Shown: piece after piece, positions 56,771 through 64,000 of the stretch | How positions within the stretch are numbered: position 1 is the stretch's first letter | Layout: each line of letters starts with the position of its first letter | Source: JBFJKD01 sp038106145 | Lineage (GTDB): Bacteria > Pseudomonadota > Gammaproteobacteria > Pseudomonadales > Porticoccaceae | Assembly (NCBI GenBank): GCA_038106145.1 | Contig: JAYODD010000004.1 | Coordinates: 1 to 64,000, forward strand | Direction of reading: 5' to 3' | DNA: 64,000 nucleotides | Translations under genes and position numbers: made by a program | The notes under the pieces: generated by a model | Database searches by the model: none | Told to the model about the DNA's origin: nothing | What the model saw: only the letters and a program-made list of their open reading frames with translations

Positions 56771-58012
56771 CTAAATCTCAAGTAATATCTTCGCTGGGTT
56801 TTCGATCATTTCTTTGATCGCCAGCAAAAACAGAACCGCGTCTCTACCGTCCACCAGGCGGTGATCGTAGGACAGGGCGAGGTTCATCATCGGACGAATC
56901 ACCACGGCCCCCTGTTCAGCAATGGGACGCTCCTTGATCGCGTGCATACCCAGAATAGCGGTCTGTGGTGGATTGAGGATGGGCGTGGACAATAGCGATC
57001 CGTACACTCCGCCATTGGTGATGGTGAAGGTTCCACCGGTCATTTCCTCGATGGTCAGCTTGTTTTCCCGCGCCCGGGATCCGAACTCGGCGATTTTGCT
57101 CTCTATTTCCGCCAGACTCATTTGATCCGCATCACGCAACACCGGCACCACCAGGCCGCGATCGGTGGAGACCGCCACACCCACGTCCTGGTAGCCGTGA
57201 TAAACCACATCACTGCCATCGATGGAGGCGTTGACCAGCGGAAAGCGCTTCAGGGCTTCCACCGAAGCGCGCACAAAGAAACTCATAAACCCGAGTCGCG
57301 TGCCGTTGTGCATTTTGCTGAATTGTTCTTTGAATTCGTTGCGCAGCTCGATAATGCGGTGCATATCCACTTCGTTGAATGTGGTAAGCATCGCGGTGTT
57401 TTGCGTCACCTGTAACAATCGCTCGGCAATACGCGCGCGCATACGGGTCATCGGCACCCGCTTTTCGATGCGCTCCCCGGCCGCGCCAACGGCAACAGAA
57501 GTCGCGGTGTGCACTGAGGAGGGCGCCGGTTGCTGTTCCCCGTTGCCAGATTCCCGGGGCGCGGTCGCCGCCGCTGGCTGATAATTGGCCACATCTTCCT
57601 TGGTAATACGTCCATCCCGGCCGGAGCCGCTAACCAACGCCAGGTCAATACCGCGCTCCTCCGCTATTTTGCGAGCGGCGGGACTGGCAATCGGCGCGCT
57701 ACCGTCCTCCCCCTCGGCGGCCGCCGCGGTATCGCCCGCACCGCCCGCGGCCGGCGCCACATCGATAGCGCCCTCGCCCGCCAGAATCCGGGCGATGACC
57801 TCGCCGCTCAACACCGTGTCCCCTTCCCCCTTGAGAACTTCCCGCACGGTTCCCGCCGAGGGCGACACGACCTCGAGTACCACCTTGTCAGTTTCGATAT
57901 CCACCAGCAGTTCGTCGCGCTCCACCGCCTCCCCCGGCTGTTTGTGCCAGGTCGCGATGGATCCCTCCTGAACAGACTCGGGAAACGTTGGGGTCTTTAT
58001 CTCAATGATCAT
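56771..58012 (-). CDS. sucB: Dihydrolipoamide succinyltransferase (E2)
   Basis: A 413-residue E2 of the 2-oxoglutarate dehydrogenase complex. The N-terminal lipoyl domain has ETDKVVLEV (lysine modified), followed by a Pro/Ala/Gly linker and the E3-binding domain PAARKIAEERGIDL and GSGRDGRITKEDV. The catalytic domain ends with the active-site LSYDHRLVDGRDAVLFL. It is 22 bases downstream of sucA and 39 bases upstream of lpd. Confidence 0.96.
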   Translation of the reverse strand: MIIEIKTPTFPESVQEGSIATWHKQPGEAVERDELLVDIETDKVVLEVVSPSAGTVREVLKGEGDTVLSGEVIARILAGEGAIDVAPAAGGAGDTAAAAEGEDGSAPIASPAARKIAEERGIDLALVSGSGRDGRITKEDVANYQPAAATAPRESGNGEQQPAPSSVHTATSVAVGAAGERIEKRVPMTRMRARIAERLLQVTQNTAMLTTFNEVDMHRIIELRNEFKEQFSKMHNGTRLGFMSFFVRASVEALKRFPLVNASIDGSDVVYHGYQDVGVAVSTDRGLVVPVLRDADQMSLAEIESKIAEFGSRARENKLTIEEMTGGTFTITNGGVYGSLLSTPILNPPQTAILGMHAIKERPIAEQGAVVIRPMMNLALSYDHRLVDGRDAVLFLLAIKEMIENPAKILLEI

Positions 58013-58034
58013 CGGTTAAGTTCCTTTCTGGCAG

Positions 58035-60887
58035 TCAGTGCCCAGTTTTAAAAAATTCCAGATTCAGCGCTTCGTCAATAAATTTTTTCTGTTCTTCGAG
58101 GTGGGTGGACATATACCCCGATGCCGGTGCCGCGGAAGGATCCCGTCCGACGTAATACAGATACAGCATCGGATCGTGGGCGAAAAGTACGCGGCGCATA
58201 TGGTGCTGGCTGCTGTACCACACCCCCTGATTCATGGGTTCTTCCTGGCACCAGACCACATCCTGAAGGTGCTGATAGGGTGCCAGCGCCGCGGCCAGCG
58301 CCGCGTCGTCGAACGGATACAACTGTTCGATGCGCACCAGCGCAATATCCTCCTGCCCTCGCTCCTGACGCTCCTCGTAGAGATGGTAGTAGACCTTGCC
58401 ACTGCACAGCACCACCCGTTTTACCGCATCTGGCTTCACCTCGGTATCGCCAATAACCGTTTTAAACTCACCGTCTGCCAGCTCTTCGAGGGTCGACGTG
58501 GCCAACTTATGTCGCAGGATCCACTTGGGACTCATTACGATCAACGGCCGCCGCATCGGGCGTATGGCCTGGCGGCGCAACATATGGAACAACTGGGCAG
58601 GCGTGGTCGGATTGCAAACCTGCATATTGTGCTCCGCACACAGCTGCAGATAACGCTCCAGGCGCGCAGAGGAATGCTCCGGGCCCTGCCCTTCGTAACC
58701 GTGGGGCAGCAGCATAATCAGTCCACACAGACGCCCCCATTTGTGTTCACCGCTGGCGATAAACTGGTCGATGACCACCTGTGCACCGTTGGCAAAATCA
58801 CCGAATTGTGCCTCCCAGATCACCAGCCCCCGCGGCGCGGTAGTCGCGTAGCCGTATTCGAAGGCCAGCACCGCCTCCTCCGAGAGCAGGGAGTCGTAAA
58901 TATCCACCCGTGGTTGATCCGGGTCGATATGTTTCAAGGGCATGTAGGACGCCCCGGTTTTTTGATTGTGCACCACCGCATGGCGGTGGGAAAATGTACC
59001 CCGTCCGACATCCTGACCGGTCATGCGCACCGGGTAACCCTCGGCGAGCAACGTCCCGTAGGCCAGCAATTCCGCCATGCCCCAATTTAACGGTAACGCA
59101 CCGCCGGCCATCTTGCGGCGATCTTCGTAGATTTTTTCGACCTGGCGCTGCACCACCACACCATCCGGAATATGGCTGATTTTGCTGGCCACATCCTTGA
59201 GCGCCTTGAGGGCATAACCTGTTTTTCCCGATGCGGTCCAGTCGTGCCCGAGGTACGGCTGCCAATCGACAAACAATCCTTTGTCGGGGTTGGGCACCAG
59301 ATTTTTAACCACGTAATGACCGGAATCCAGCCGTTGTCGGTAATCGTCCGCCATGGCGTCGCTCTGCGCCTCACTCAGCACGCCCGCGCCGATCAGCTTT
59401 TCCGCGTACAGTGTGCGCGTCGATTTGTGGCTGCGAATTTTTTTGTACATCAGCGGTTGCGTAGAGGATGGTTCATCGGTTTCATTGTGGCCACGGCGGC
59501 GATAGCCAACCAGGTCGATGACCACGTCTTTTTTAAACTGGTAGCGATAATCCATTGCCACCAGGGTCGCGAACATCACCGCTTCGGGATCATCGCCATT
59601 TACATGGAAAATCGGCGCCTGCACCATTTTCGCGATATCTGTGCAGTACTCGGTGGAACGCACATCTTCCCGTCTATGGGTAGTAAATCCGATCTGATTG
59701 TTGACCACGACATGAATCGAACCACCGGTTTTATAGGCCCGGGTCTGTGACATCTGAAAGGTTTCCATCACCACGCCCTGACCGGCAAAGGCGGCGTCGC
59801 CATGAATCAGAATGGGGACCACCTGCACACCCTCGCTGTCCATGCGCCGCTCCTGTCGCGCGCGCGCGGAGCCTTCCACCACGGGCGAAACAATCTCGAG
59901 GTGAGAAGGGTTAAAGCTCATCGCCAGATGCACTTCACCACCGGGAGTCATCACATTGGATGAAAAGCCCTGGTGATATTTGACATCGCCAGAGGTATTA
60001 ATAATTTTTTTACCCTCGAACTCTCCGAACATTTCCGCTGGATTTTTACCCAGCACATTGACCAGCACATTGAGACGGCCCCGGTGCGCCATACCAATCA
60101 CAATTTCTTTCGCCCCGTATTCACCAGCGCGATTAATCAGCGCGTCCACCATCGGAATCAAACTTTCCCCACCCTCCAGGCCAAAACGCTTGGTGCCGGG
60201 GTATTTTGAGTCGAGGTGTTTTTCCAGGCCTTCCGCTGCGGTCAGTCGTTCGAGCAGTTGAATACGCACTTCCGCGGCGTAGTCCGGGCGCGACAGAACA
60301 CTTTCAAAACGTTGCTGTAACCACTGTTTTTCAGCCAGTGACGTAATGTGCATAAATTCCGGGCCGAGAGTGCCACAATAAGTGGCCTGCAGAGCGTTGA
60401 CGATCTCCCGCAGTGTCGCCTCATCCTTGCCGATATAGACCGACCCGGTTTGAAACGTGGTGTCGAGATCGGCGTCGGTCAAGCCGTGGTAGTTCAGATG
60501 CAAATCGGGAACGTCCTCCCGCTCCATGATTCCCAACGGGTCCAGTTTCGCCAGTTGGTGGCCGCGAAAGCGGTACGAGCTGATCAGTTGTAGCACGCGA
60601 ATTTGTTTACGCTCGTGTTCAACATTGACTCCGCCTGAACCCGGCGCCGGAATCGGGCGCGCGCGCTTGCGTCCCAACAGTTCAAAGTGGGCCTGAATCG
60701 TATCGTGGGAAACGTCTGGCGCCGCGGCGCCATTGATCCGTGGCAACGCATCGAAAAAGGCACGCCACTGCTCCGGCACATTTTTGGGATTATGTAGATA
60801 GGTTTCGTACAGACCTTCGATATAGGCCGCGTTCCCTCCGGACAGGTGGGAGGTACGTAAAAATTGCTCCATGATGCTATGTTGCAT
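58035..60887 (-). CDS. sucA: 2-oxoglutarate dehydrogenase E1
   Basis: A 950-residue thiamine-diphosphate-dependent E1 that decarboxylates 2-oxoglutarate. The N-terminal domain opens FLRTSHLSGGNAAYIEGLYE. Cofactor and substrate segments include IGMAHRGRLNVLVNVLGK, GDAAFAGQGVVMET, NQIGFTTH, and the C-terminal SGKVYYHLYEER. ATG 60887 has AGGGA about eight bases upstream; ATG 60872 is a weaker alternative. It is separated from sdhB by 87 bases. Confidence 0.96.
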   Translation of the reverse strand: MQHSIMEQFLRTSHLSGGNAAYIEGLYETYLHNPKNVPEQWRAFFDALPRINGAAAPDVSHDTIQAHFELLGRKRARPIPAPGSGGVNVEHERKQIRVLQLISSYRFRGHQLAKLDPLGIMEREDVPDLHLNYHGLTDADLDTTFQTGSVYIGKDEATLREIVNALQATYCGTLGPEFMHITSLAEKQWLQQRFESVLSRPDYAAEVRIQLLERLTAAEGLEKHLDSKYPGTKRFGLEGGESLIPMVDALINRAGEYGAKEIVIGMAHRGRLNVLVNVLGKNPAEMFGEFEGKKIINTSGDVKYHQGFSSNVMTPGGEVHLAMSFNPSHLEIVSPVVEGSARARQERRMDSEGVQVVPILIHGDAAFAGQGVVMETFQMSQTRAYKTGGSIHVVVNNQIGFTTHRREDVRSTEYCTDIAKMVQAPIFHVNGDDPEAVMFATLVAMDYRYQFKKDVVIDLVGYRRRGHNETDEPSSTQPLMYKKIRSHKSTRTLYAEKLIGAGVLSEAQSDAMADDYRQRLDSGHYVVKNLVPNPDKGLFVDWQPYLGHDWTASGKTGYALKALKDVASKISHIPDGVVVQRQVEKIYEDRRKMAGGALPLNWGMAELLAYGTLLAEGYPVRMTGQDVGRGTFSHRHAVVHNQKTGASYMPLKHIDPDQPRVDIYDSLLSEEAVLAFEYGYATTAPRGLVIWEAQFGDFANGAQVVIDQFIASGEHKWGRLCGLIMLLPHGYEGQGPEHSSARLERYLQLCAEHNMQVCNPTTPAQLFHMLRRQAIRPMRRPLIVMSPKWILRHKLATSTLEELADGEFKTVIGDTEVKPDAVKRVVLCSGKVYYHLYEERQERGQEDIALVRIEQLYPFDDAALAAALAPYQHLQDVVWCQEEPMNQGVWYSSQHHMRRVLFAHDPMLYLYYVGRDPSAAPASGYMSTHLEEQKKFIDEALNLEFFKTGH

Positions 60888-60974
60888 CGATTATCCCTGC
60901 ATGATGGTCGACAATAACGTTTTGCGTGCGATATTTGTCAATCTAAGCGCGAAGTCGATTTCCCCGGCCACAAA

Positions 60975-61679
60975 TCAGGTGCCGCTACGCAATAGCATAG
61001 TACGGATGTGCCCAATCGCCCGGGTCGGATTCAATCCCTTTGGACACACCGCCACGCAATTTTGAATGCCGTGACAGCGAAAGACACTGAATGGATCGTC
61101 GAGCTTGCTCAGGCGTTCTTCGGTGGCGGTATCGCGACTATCCGCGAGAAAGCGGTATGCCTGCAGCAGTCCGGCCGGGCCGATAAATTTGTCCGGATTC
61201 CACCAGAAGGACGGGCAGCTGCTGGAGCAGCAGGCGCACAAAATACATTCGTACAGGCCGTCGAGTTTAGCCCTTTCCTCGGGCGACTGTAGCCGTTCAA
61301 TGGCGGGAGGCGGCGCGTCGTTTAACAGGTACGGCTGAATCTTTTCGTACTGCGTATAAAACTGCTCCATATCGACAACCAGGTCGCGAATCACCGGCAG
61401 ACCAGGCAGCGGGCGCAGCACCAGTTTATTTTTACGTACACACTCGGATAACGGCGTGATACATGCCAGACCGTTTTTGCCGTTGATGTTCAAACCGTCG
61501 GATCCGCACACTCCCTCGCGACAGGAACGCCGAAACACCAGCGTGGAATCTTCGGCTTTGAGGAGTTCCATAACATCCAGAACCATCAAGTCCTTGCCAC
61601 CGGTATCCAGTTGAAAATCCTGCATGTACGGCGCTTTGTCCGTTTCCGGGTTGTAGCGATAGACACTCACAGTCAACAT
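60975..61679 (-). CDS. sdhB: Succinate dehydrogenase iron-sulfur subunit
   Basis: A 234-residue subunit with the three Fe-S clusters: 2Fe-2S in CREGVCGSDGLNINGKNGLAC (positions ~53-75; only the cysteine pattern matters), 4Fe-4S in CILCACCSSSC and 3Fe-4S with CHGIQNCVAVCPKGLNP. ATG 61679 matches the usual family start; a TTG 18 bases upstream also is in frame. It passes electrons from the flavin of SdhA to ubiquinone. Confidence 0.96.
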   Translation of the reverse strand: MLTVSVYRYNPETDKAPYMQDFQLDTGGKDLMVLDVMELLKAEDSTLVFRRSCREGVCGSDGLNINGKNGLACITPLSECVRKNKLVLRPLPGLPVIRDLVVDMEQFYTQYEKIQPYLLNDAPPPAIERLQSPEERAKLDGLYECILCACCSSSCPSFWWNPDKFIGPAGLLQAYRFLADSRDTATEERLSKLDDPFSVFRCHGIQNCVAVCPKGLNPTRAIGHIRTMLLRSGT

Positions 61680-61764
61680 AACGCAATCATTCCCCAACTA
61701 AACTTTCCAAACCAAACACTGCCCTTGCAGATGGCTTCCGGTAGCGCGGTGGCACTCGAATCGA

Positions 61765-63537
61765 CTAATACTTGCGCTCCACGGGCGCAAACGCGTCGCG
61801 GGTTTTGGGTGCAAAGTTCACCGCCCGTTTCGCCACTTCCTTACTGTGCGGCAGGTACAAAGAATGGCACAACCAGTTTTCGTCATCCCGCTCCGTAAAA
61901 TCTTCCCGCGCATGGGCGCCCCGGCTTTCCGTACGCGCTTCCGCCGCAATCGCCGTTGCCTCGGCAACCGCAAACAGGTTCTGCAACTCCAATGCCTCAA
62001 TGCGCGCCGTATTAAACGCCATGCTCTGATCTTCGAGCCGCACCCCTTCGATGCGCGGACGCAGTGCAGCCAGCTTGGCCACCCCTTCGCGCATAAAGTC
62101 CCCGCGCCGGAAAACGCCGAAGTGGTTTTGCATAATCGTCTGTAACTCTTTGCGCAGCGCGGCCGTACCCTCGCCGTCGCGATTCCCGTTGATGCGGTTC
62201 AGCCCACTCATGGCCTGGTCTATATCTGTAGCGGACGCGTCGCGCATTTCTACACCCTCGCGCAACGATTTTTCGATAAACAGCCCCGAAGAGCGGCCAA
62301 ACACCACCAGATCCAGCAATGAATTGCCACCCAGACGATTCGCGCCATGCACGGACACGCAGGCCACTTCGCCACAGGCATAAAACCCTTCGATAACCTT
62401 GTCCTCGCCATTGCTCCCGCGGGTTAGCGCCTGCCCATGAATATTGGTGGGAATGCCCCCCATCATGTAATGGCAGGTGGGCACCACGGGTACCGGATCG
62501 TGTACCGGGTCCACGTGGGCGAACGTTTTGGACAATTCGCAAATGCCTGGCAGTCGACTTTGCAGCACTTCTTCGCCGAGATGATCAAGCTTCAGCAGCA
62601 CATGATCGCCATCCGGGCCACAGCCGCGTCCGGCGAGAATTTCGAGCACCATGGACCGTGCCACCACATCGCGCCCGGCGAGATCCTTGGCATTAGGGGC
62701 GTAGCGTTCCATAAACCGCTCGCCGTCCTTGTTGATTAAATAACCACCTTCGCCGCGGCAACCCTCCGTCACCAGCACCCCTGCGCCAGCGATGCCGGTG
62801 GGGTGAAACTGCCACATTTCTATGTCCTGCACCGGATAGCCGGCGCGCAGCGCCATACCCACCCCGTCGCCGGTATTGATATGCGCGTTAGTGGTGGAAG
62901 CATAAATACGTCCGGCGCCGCCGGTTGCCAGCACCGTCGCCCGGGATTTGACGTACACGGTTTCCCCGGTTTCGATATTGATGGCAATCACACCCACCAC
63001 CGCATCATTCTGGTTTTTGACCAGATCTACGGCAAACCATTCGTTGAGAAAAACCGTTTTATTTTTCAGATTACTTTGATACAGGGTGTGCAACAGCGCA
63101 TGGCCGGTGCGATCCGCGGCGGCGCAGGTGCGCGCGGCCTGACCGCCACGCCCAAAATCCTTGGACTGACCACCAAATGGCCGCTGGTAGATACGGCCTT
63201 CCTCGGTACGTGAAAACGGCAACCCCATGTGCTCCAGCTCAAACACCGCTTCGGGGCCGACAGAACACATATACTCGATTGCTTCCTGATCGCCGATGTA
63301 ATCGGAACCCTTGACCGTGTCGTACATGTGCCACTGCCACTGGTCCTGCGGATCGCTGCTGGCTATCGCGCAGGTAATTCCACCCTGCGCCGACACCGTG
63401 TGCGAGCGCGTGGGGAACACCTTGGAGATCACCGCGGTCTTGTAACCGGACTGCGCCAGCTGCAACGCAGCACGCATTCCCGCACCACCACCGCCGACAA
63501 TTACGCCATCGAACGTGATGGTTCGCATATTCGCCAT
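61765..63537 (-). CDS. sdhA: Succinate dehydrogenase flavoprotein subunit
   Basis: A 590-residue flavoprotein that oxidises succinate to fumarate. FAD-binding motif GVIVGGGGAGMRAALQLA; the covalent flavin is attached at His46 in SHTVSAQGG. Substrate-site residues are in HPTGIAGAGVLVTEGCRGEG and the arginine region CGEVACVSVHGANRLGGNSL. It is 85 bases upstream of sdhB, following sdhD. Confidence 0.97.
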   Translation of the reverse strand: MANMRTITFDGVIVGGGGAGMRAALQLAQSGYKTAVISKVFPTRSHTVSAQGGITCAIASSDPQDQWQWHMYDTVKGSDYIGDQEAIEYMCSVGPEAVFELEHMGLPFSRTEEGRIYQRPFGGQSKDFGRGGQAARTCAAADRTGHALLHTLYQSNLKNKTVFLNEWFAVDLVKNQNDAVVGVIAINIETGETVYVKSRATVLATGGAGRIYASTTNAHINTGDGVGMALRAGYPVQDIEMWQFHPTGIAGAGVLVTEGCRGEGGYLINKDGERFMERYAPNAKDLAGRDVVARSMVLEILAGRGCGPDGDHVLLKLDHLGEEVLQSRLPGICELSKTFAHVDPVHDPVPVVPTCHYMMGGIPTNIHGQALTRGSNGEDKVIEGFYACGEVACVSVHGANRLGGNSLLDLVVFGRSSGLFIEKSLREGVEMRDASATDIDQAMSGLNRINGNRDGEGTAALRKELQTIMQNHFGVFRRGDFMREGVAKLAALRPRIEGVRLEDQSMAFNTARIEALELQNLFAVAEATAIAAEARTESRGAHAREDFTERDDENWLCHSLYLPHSKEVAKRAVNFAPKTRDAFAPVERKY

Positions 63538-63541
63538 GACT

Positions 63542-63913
63542 TCAAATCCCCCAGAGAATATCTACGGCCCAACCCACGTAGGTAATGATGACGGCAATCA
63601 CGCCAAATTGGAGAGCGATACGCAGTGCCGTGGCCTTCGGGCCCAGCAGACGTACCGTGACATAATCAGTCAACACCGCCCACATGCCGATCCAGGCATG
63701 GGCGGCAAAGGATAGAATGGTCATGACACTGAGCAGGCGCACCCAGAAACAACGGTGCAACTCGACCCACTCGGCGTGGGTAAGCCCCGGGTGCGCAAGC
63801 AGATAACCGACAATAAAGACCAGATAAATCGTGATGACGACACCGCTGATGCGCTGCACCAGCCAATCGGCGAGACCGCTACGACCGAAACTGGTGACAT
63901 TGGTTACAGCCAT
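63542..63913 (-). CDS. sdhD: Succinate dehydrogenase membrane anchor subunit D
   Basis: A 123-residue, three-helix cytochrome b556 anchor. Family features are the N-terminal GRSGLADWLVQRISGVVI (quinone site serine/arginine) and HAWIGMWAVLTDYV in helix 2 (heme ligand histidine and quinone tyrosine). The start is ATG 63913 with GGGAG seven bases upstream, in preference to ATG 63919. It overlaps the sdhC stop by ten bases. Confidence 0.92.
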   Translation of the reverse strand: MAVTNVTSFGRSGLADWLVQRISGVVITIYLVFIVGYLLAHPGLTHAEWVELHRCFWVRLLSVMTILSFAAHAWIGMWAVLTDYVTVRLLGPKATALRIALQFGVIAVIITYVGWAVDILWGI

Positions 63914-64000
63914 ATCCATACTCCCGCCAACAGGATCAACAACGCGGCAGCCACCAGCACCAGGCGTGCACCGAGCACTCCACCTTCAAGACTTTCGCCA
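63904..64000 (-). CDS. sdhC: Succinate dehydrogenase cytochrome b556 subunit SdhC (C-terminal end only)
   Basis: The last 32 codons of sdhC run from the right window edge to a TAA at 63904-63906. The translated end GESLEGGVLGARLVLVAAAL continues into a hydrophobic helix ending in VWIWL, matching the C-terminal membrane helix of SdhC. It is the first gene visible of the sdh-suc operon, and its stop lies inside sdhD. Confidence 0.85.
   Translation of the reverse strand, partial: GESLEGGVLGARLVLVAAALLILLAGVWIWL

Noticed and set aside
1..64000. CRISPR arrays, rRNA and tRNA genes
   Set aside because: I looked for regularly spaced direct repeats, conserved rRNA segments and cloverleaf-like intergenic sequences with TTC-rich T-arms and found none.

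Overview
The window looks like chromosomal DNA from a GC-rich (roughly 55-58 %) Gammaproteobacterium, probably a marine one from around the Cellvibrionales/Pseudomonadales. The evidence is the gene set: an sdhCDAB-sucAB-lpd-sucCD operon, a clustered tusDCBE sulfur relay, trmA, prmB, sixA, gpsA, rmuC, an AddAB-type helicase/nuclease pair, and DUF2489 and DUF4389 membrane proteins. The genus cannot be fixed from sequence alone. Two runs of ten N (17101-17110 and 55207-55216) mark scaffold joins in a draft assembly.

Layout. 0-3.5 kb: end of a TPR protein, a DUF445 membrane protein, small proteins, an RRM protein, a VF530 protein and arfB. 3.7-5.5 kb: tusD, tusC, tusB, tusE (tRNA 2-thiouridine sulfur relay) and a pterin-dehydratase-like protein without its catalytic histidines. 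5.5-9.3 kb (minus): copper resistance genes (CopL-like, DUF411, copA, copB). 9.8-11.7 kb (minus): aldehyde dehydrogenase with its usual DUF779 partner. 12-18.2 kb: housekeeping genes (yjbQ, trmA, DUF2489, AEC carrier, rmuC, murI, Nudix). 18.3-24.5 kb: AddB-like/AddA-like DNA repair pair. 24.6-25.7 kb: DAHP synthase. 25.7-33.7 kb: an accessory aromatic-acid region with two GFA proteins, an AAHS transporter, a cupin, a BenA/BenB-type dioxygenase, an FAD monooxygenase and an acyl-CoA-dehydrogenase-type oxygenase. 33.8-38.2 kb: FlgO/TPR protein, CDF metal transporter, SLC13 permease. 38.2-41.0 kb: a more AT-rich, repeat-bearing patch with two lipoproteins and a probable integron-cassette gene. 41.1-53.2 kb: MFS, aroC, prmB, folE, hydrolase/sixA/DUF4389, gpsA, htpG, a short citrate-synthase-like protein, Nudix and enoyl-CoA hydratases. 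53.2-64 kb (minus): the TCA-cycle operon, running from the truncated sdhC at the right edge down to sucD.

How the genes fit together. The TCA operon encodes succinate dehydrogenase, 2-oxoglutarate dehydrogenase (E1, E2, E3) and succinyl-CoA synthetase in tight order. The aromatic region could import a benzoate-like acid (AAHS), dihydroxylate it (alpha/beta oxygenase) and hydroxylate further intermediates. No dedicated electron-transfer reductase, cis-diol dehydrogenase or ring-cleavage enzyme is visible, so the pathway is incomplete here. aroF-type DAHP synthase and aroC stand apart as ordinary shikimate genes.

Most unusual points: tusD has no ATG/GTG/TTG/CTG at its 5' end and appears to start at ATT; the pterin-dehydratase-like neighbour has lost its active-site histidines; the 36-41 kb region carries a dispersed palindromic repeat family and an attC-like site next to an orphan gene; and the sucC gap is an unmerged contig overlap rather than missing sequence.
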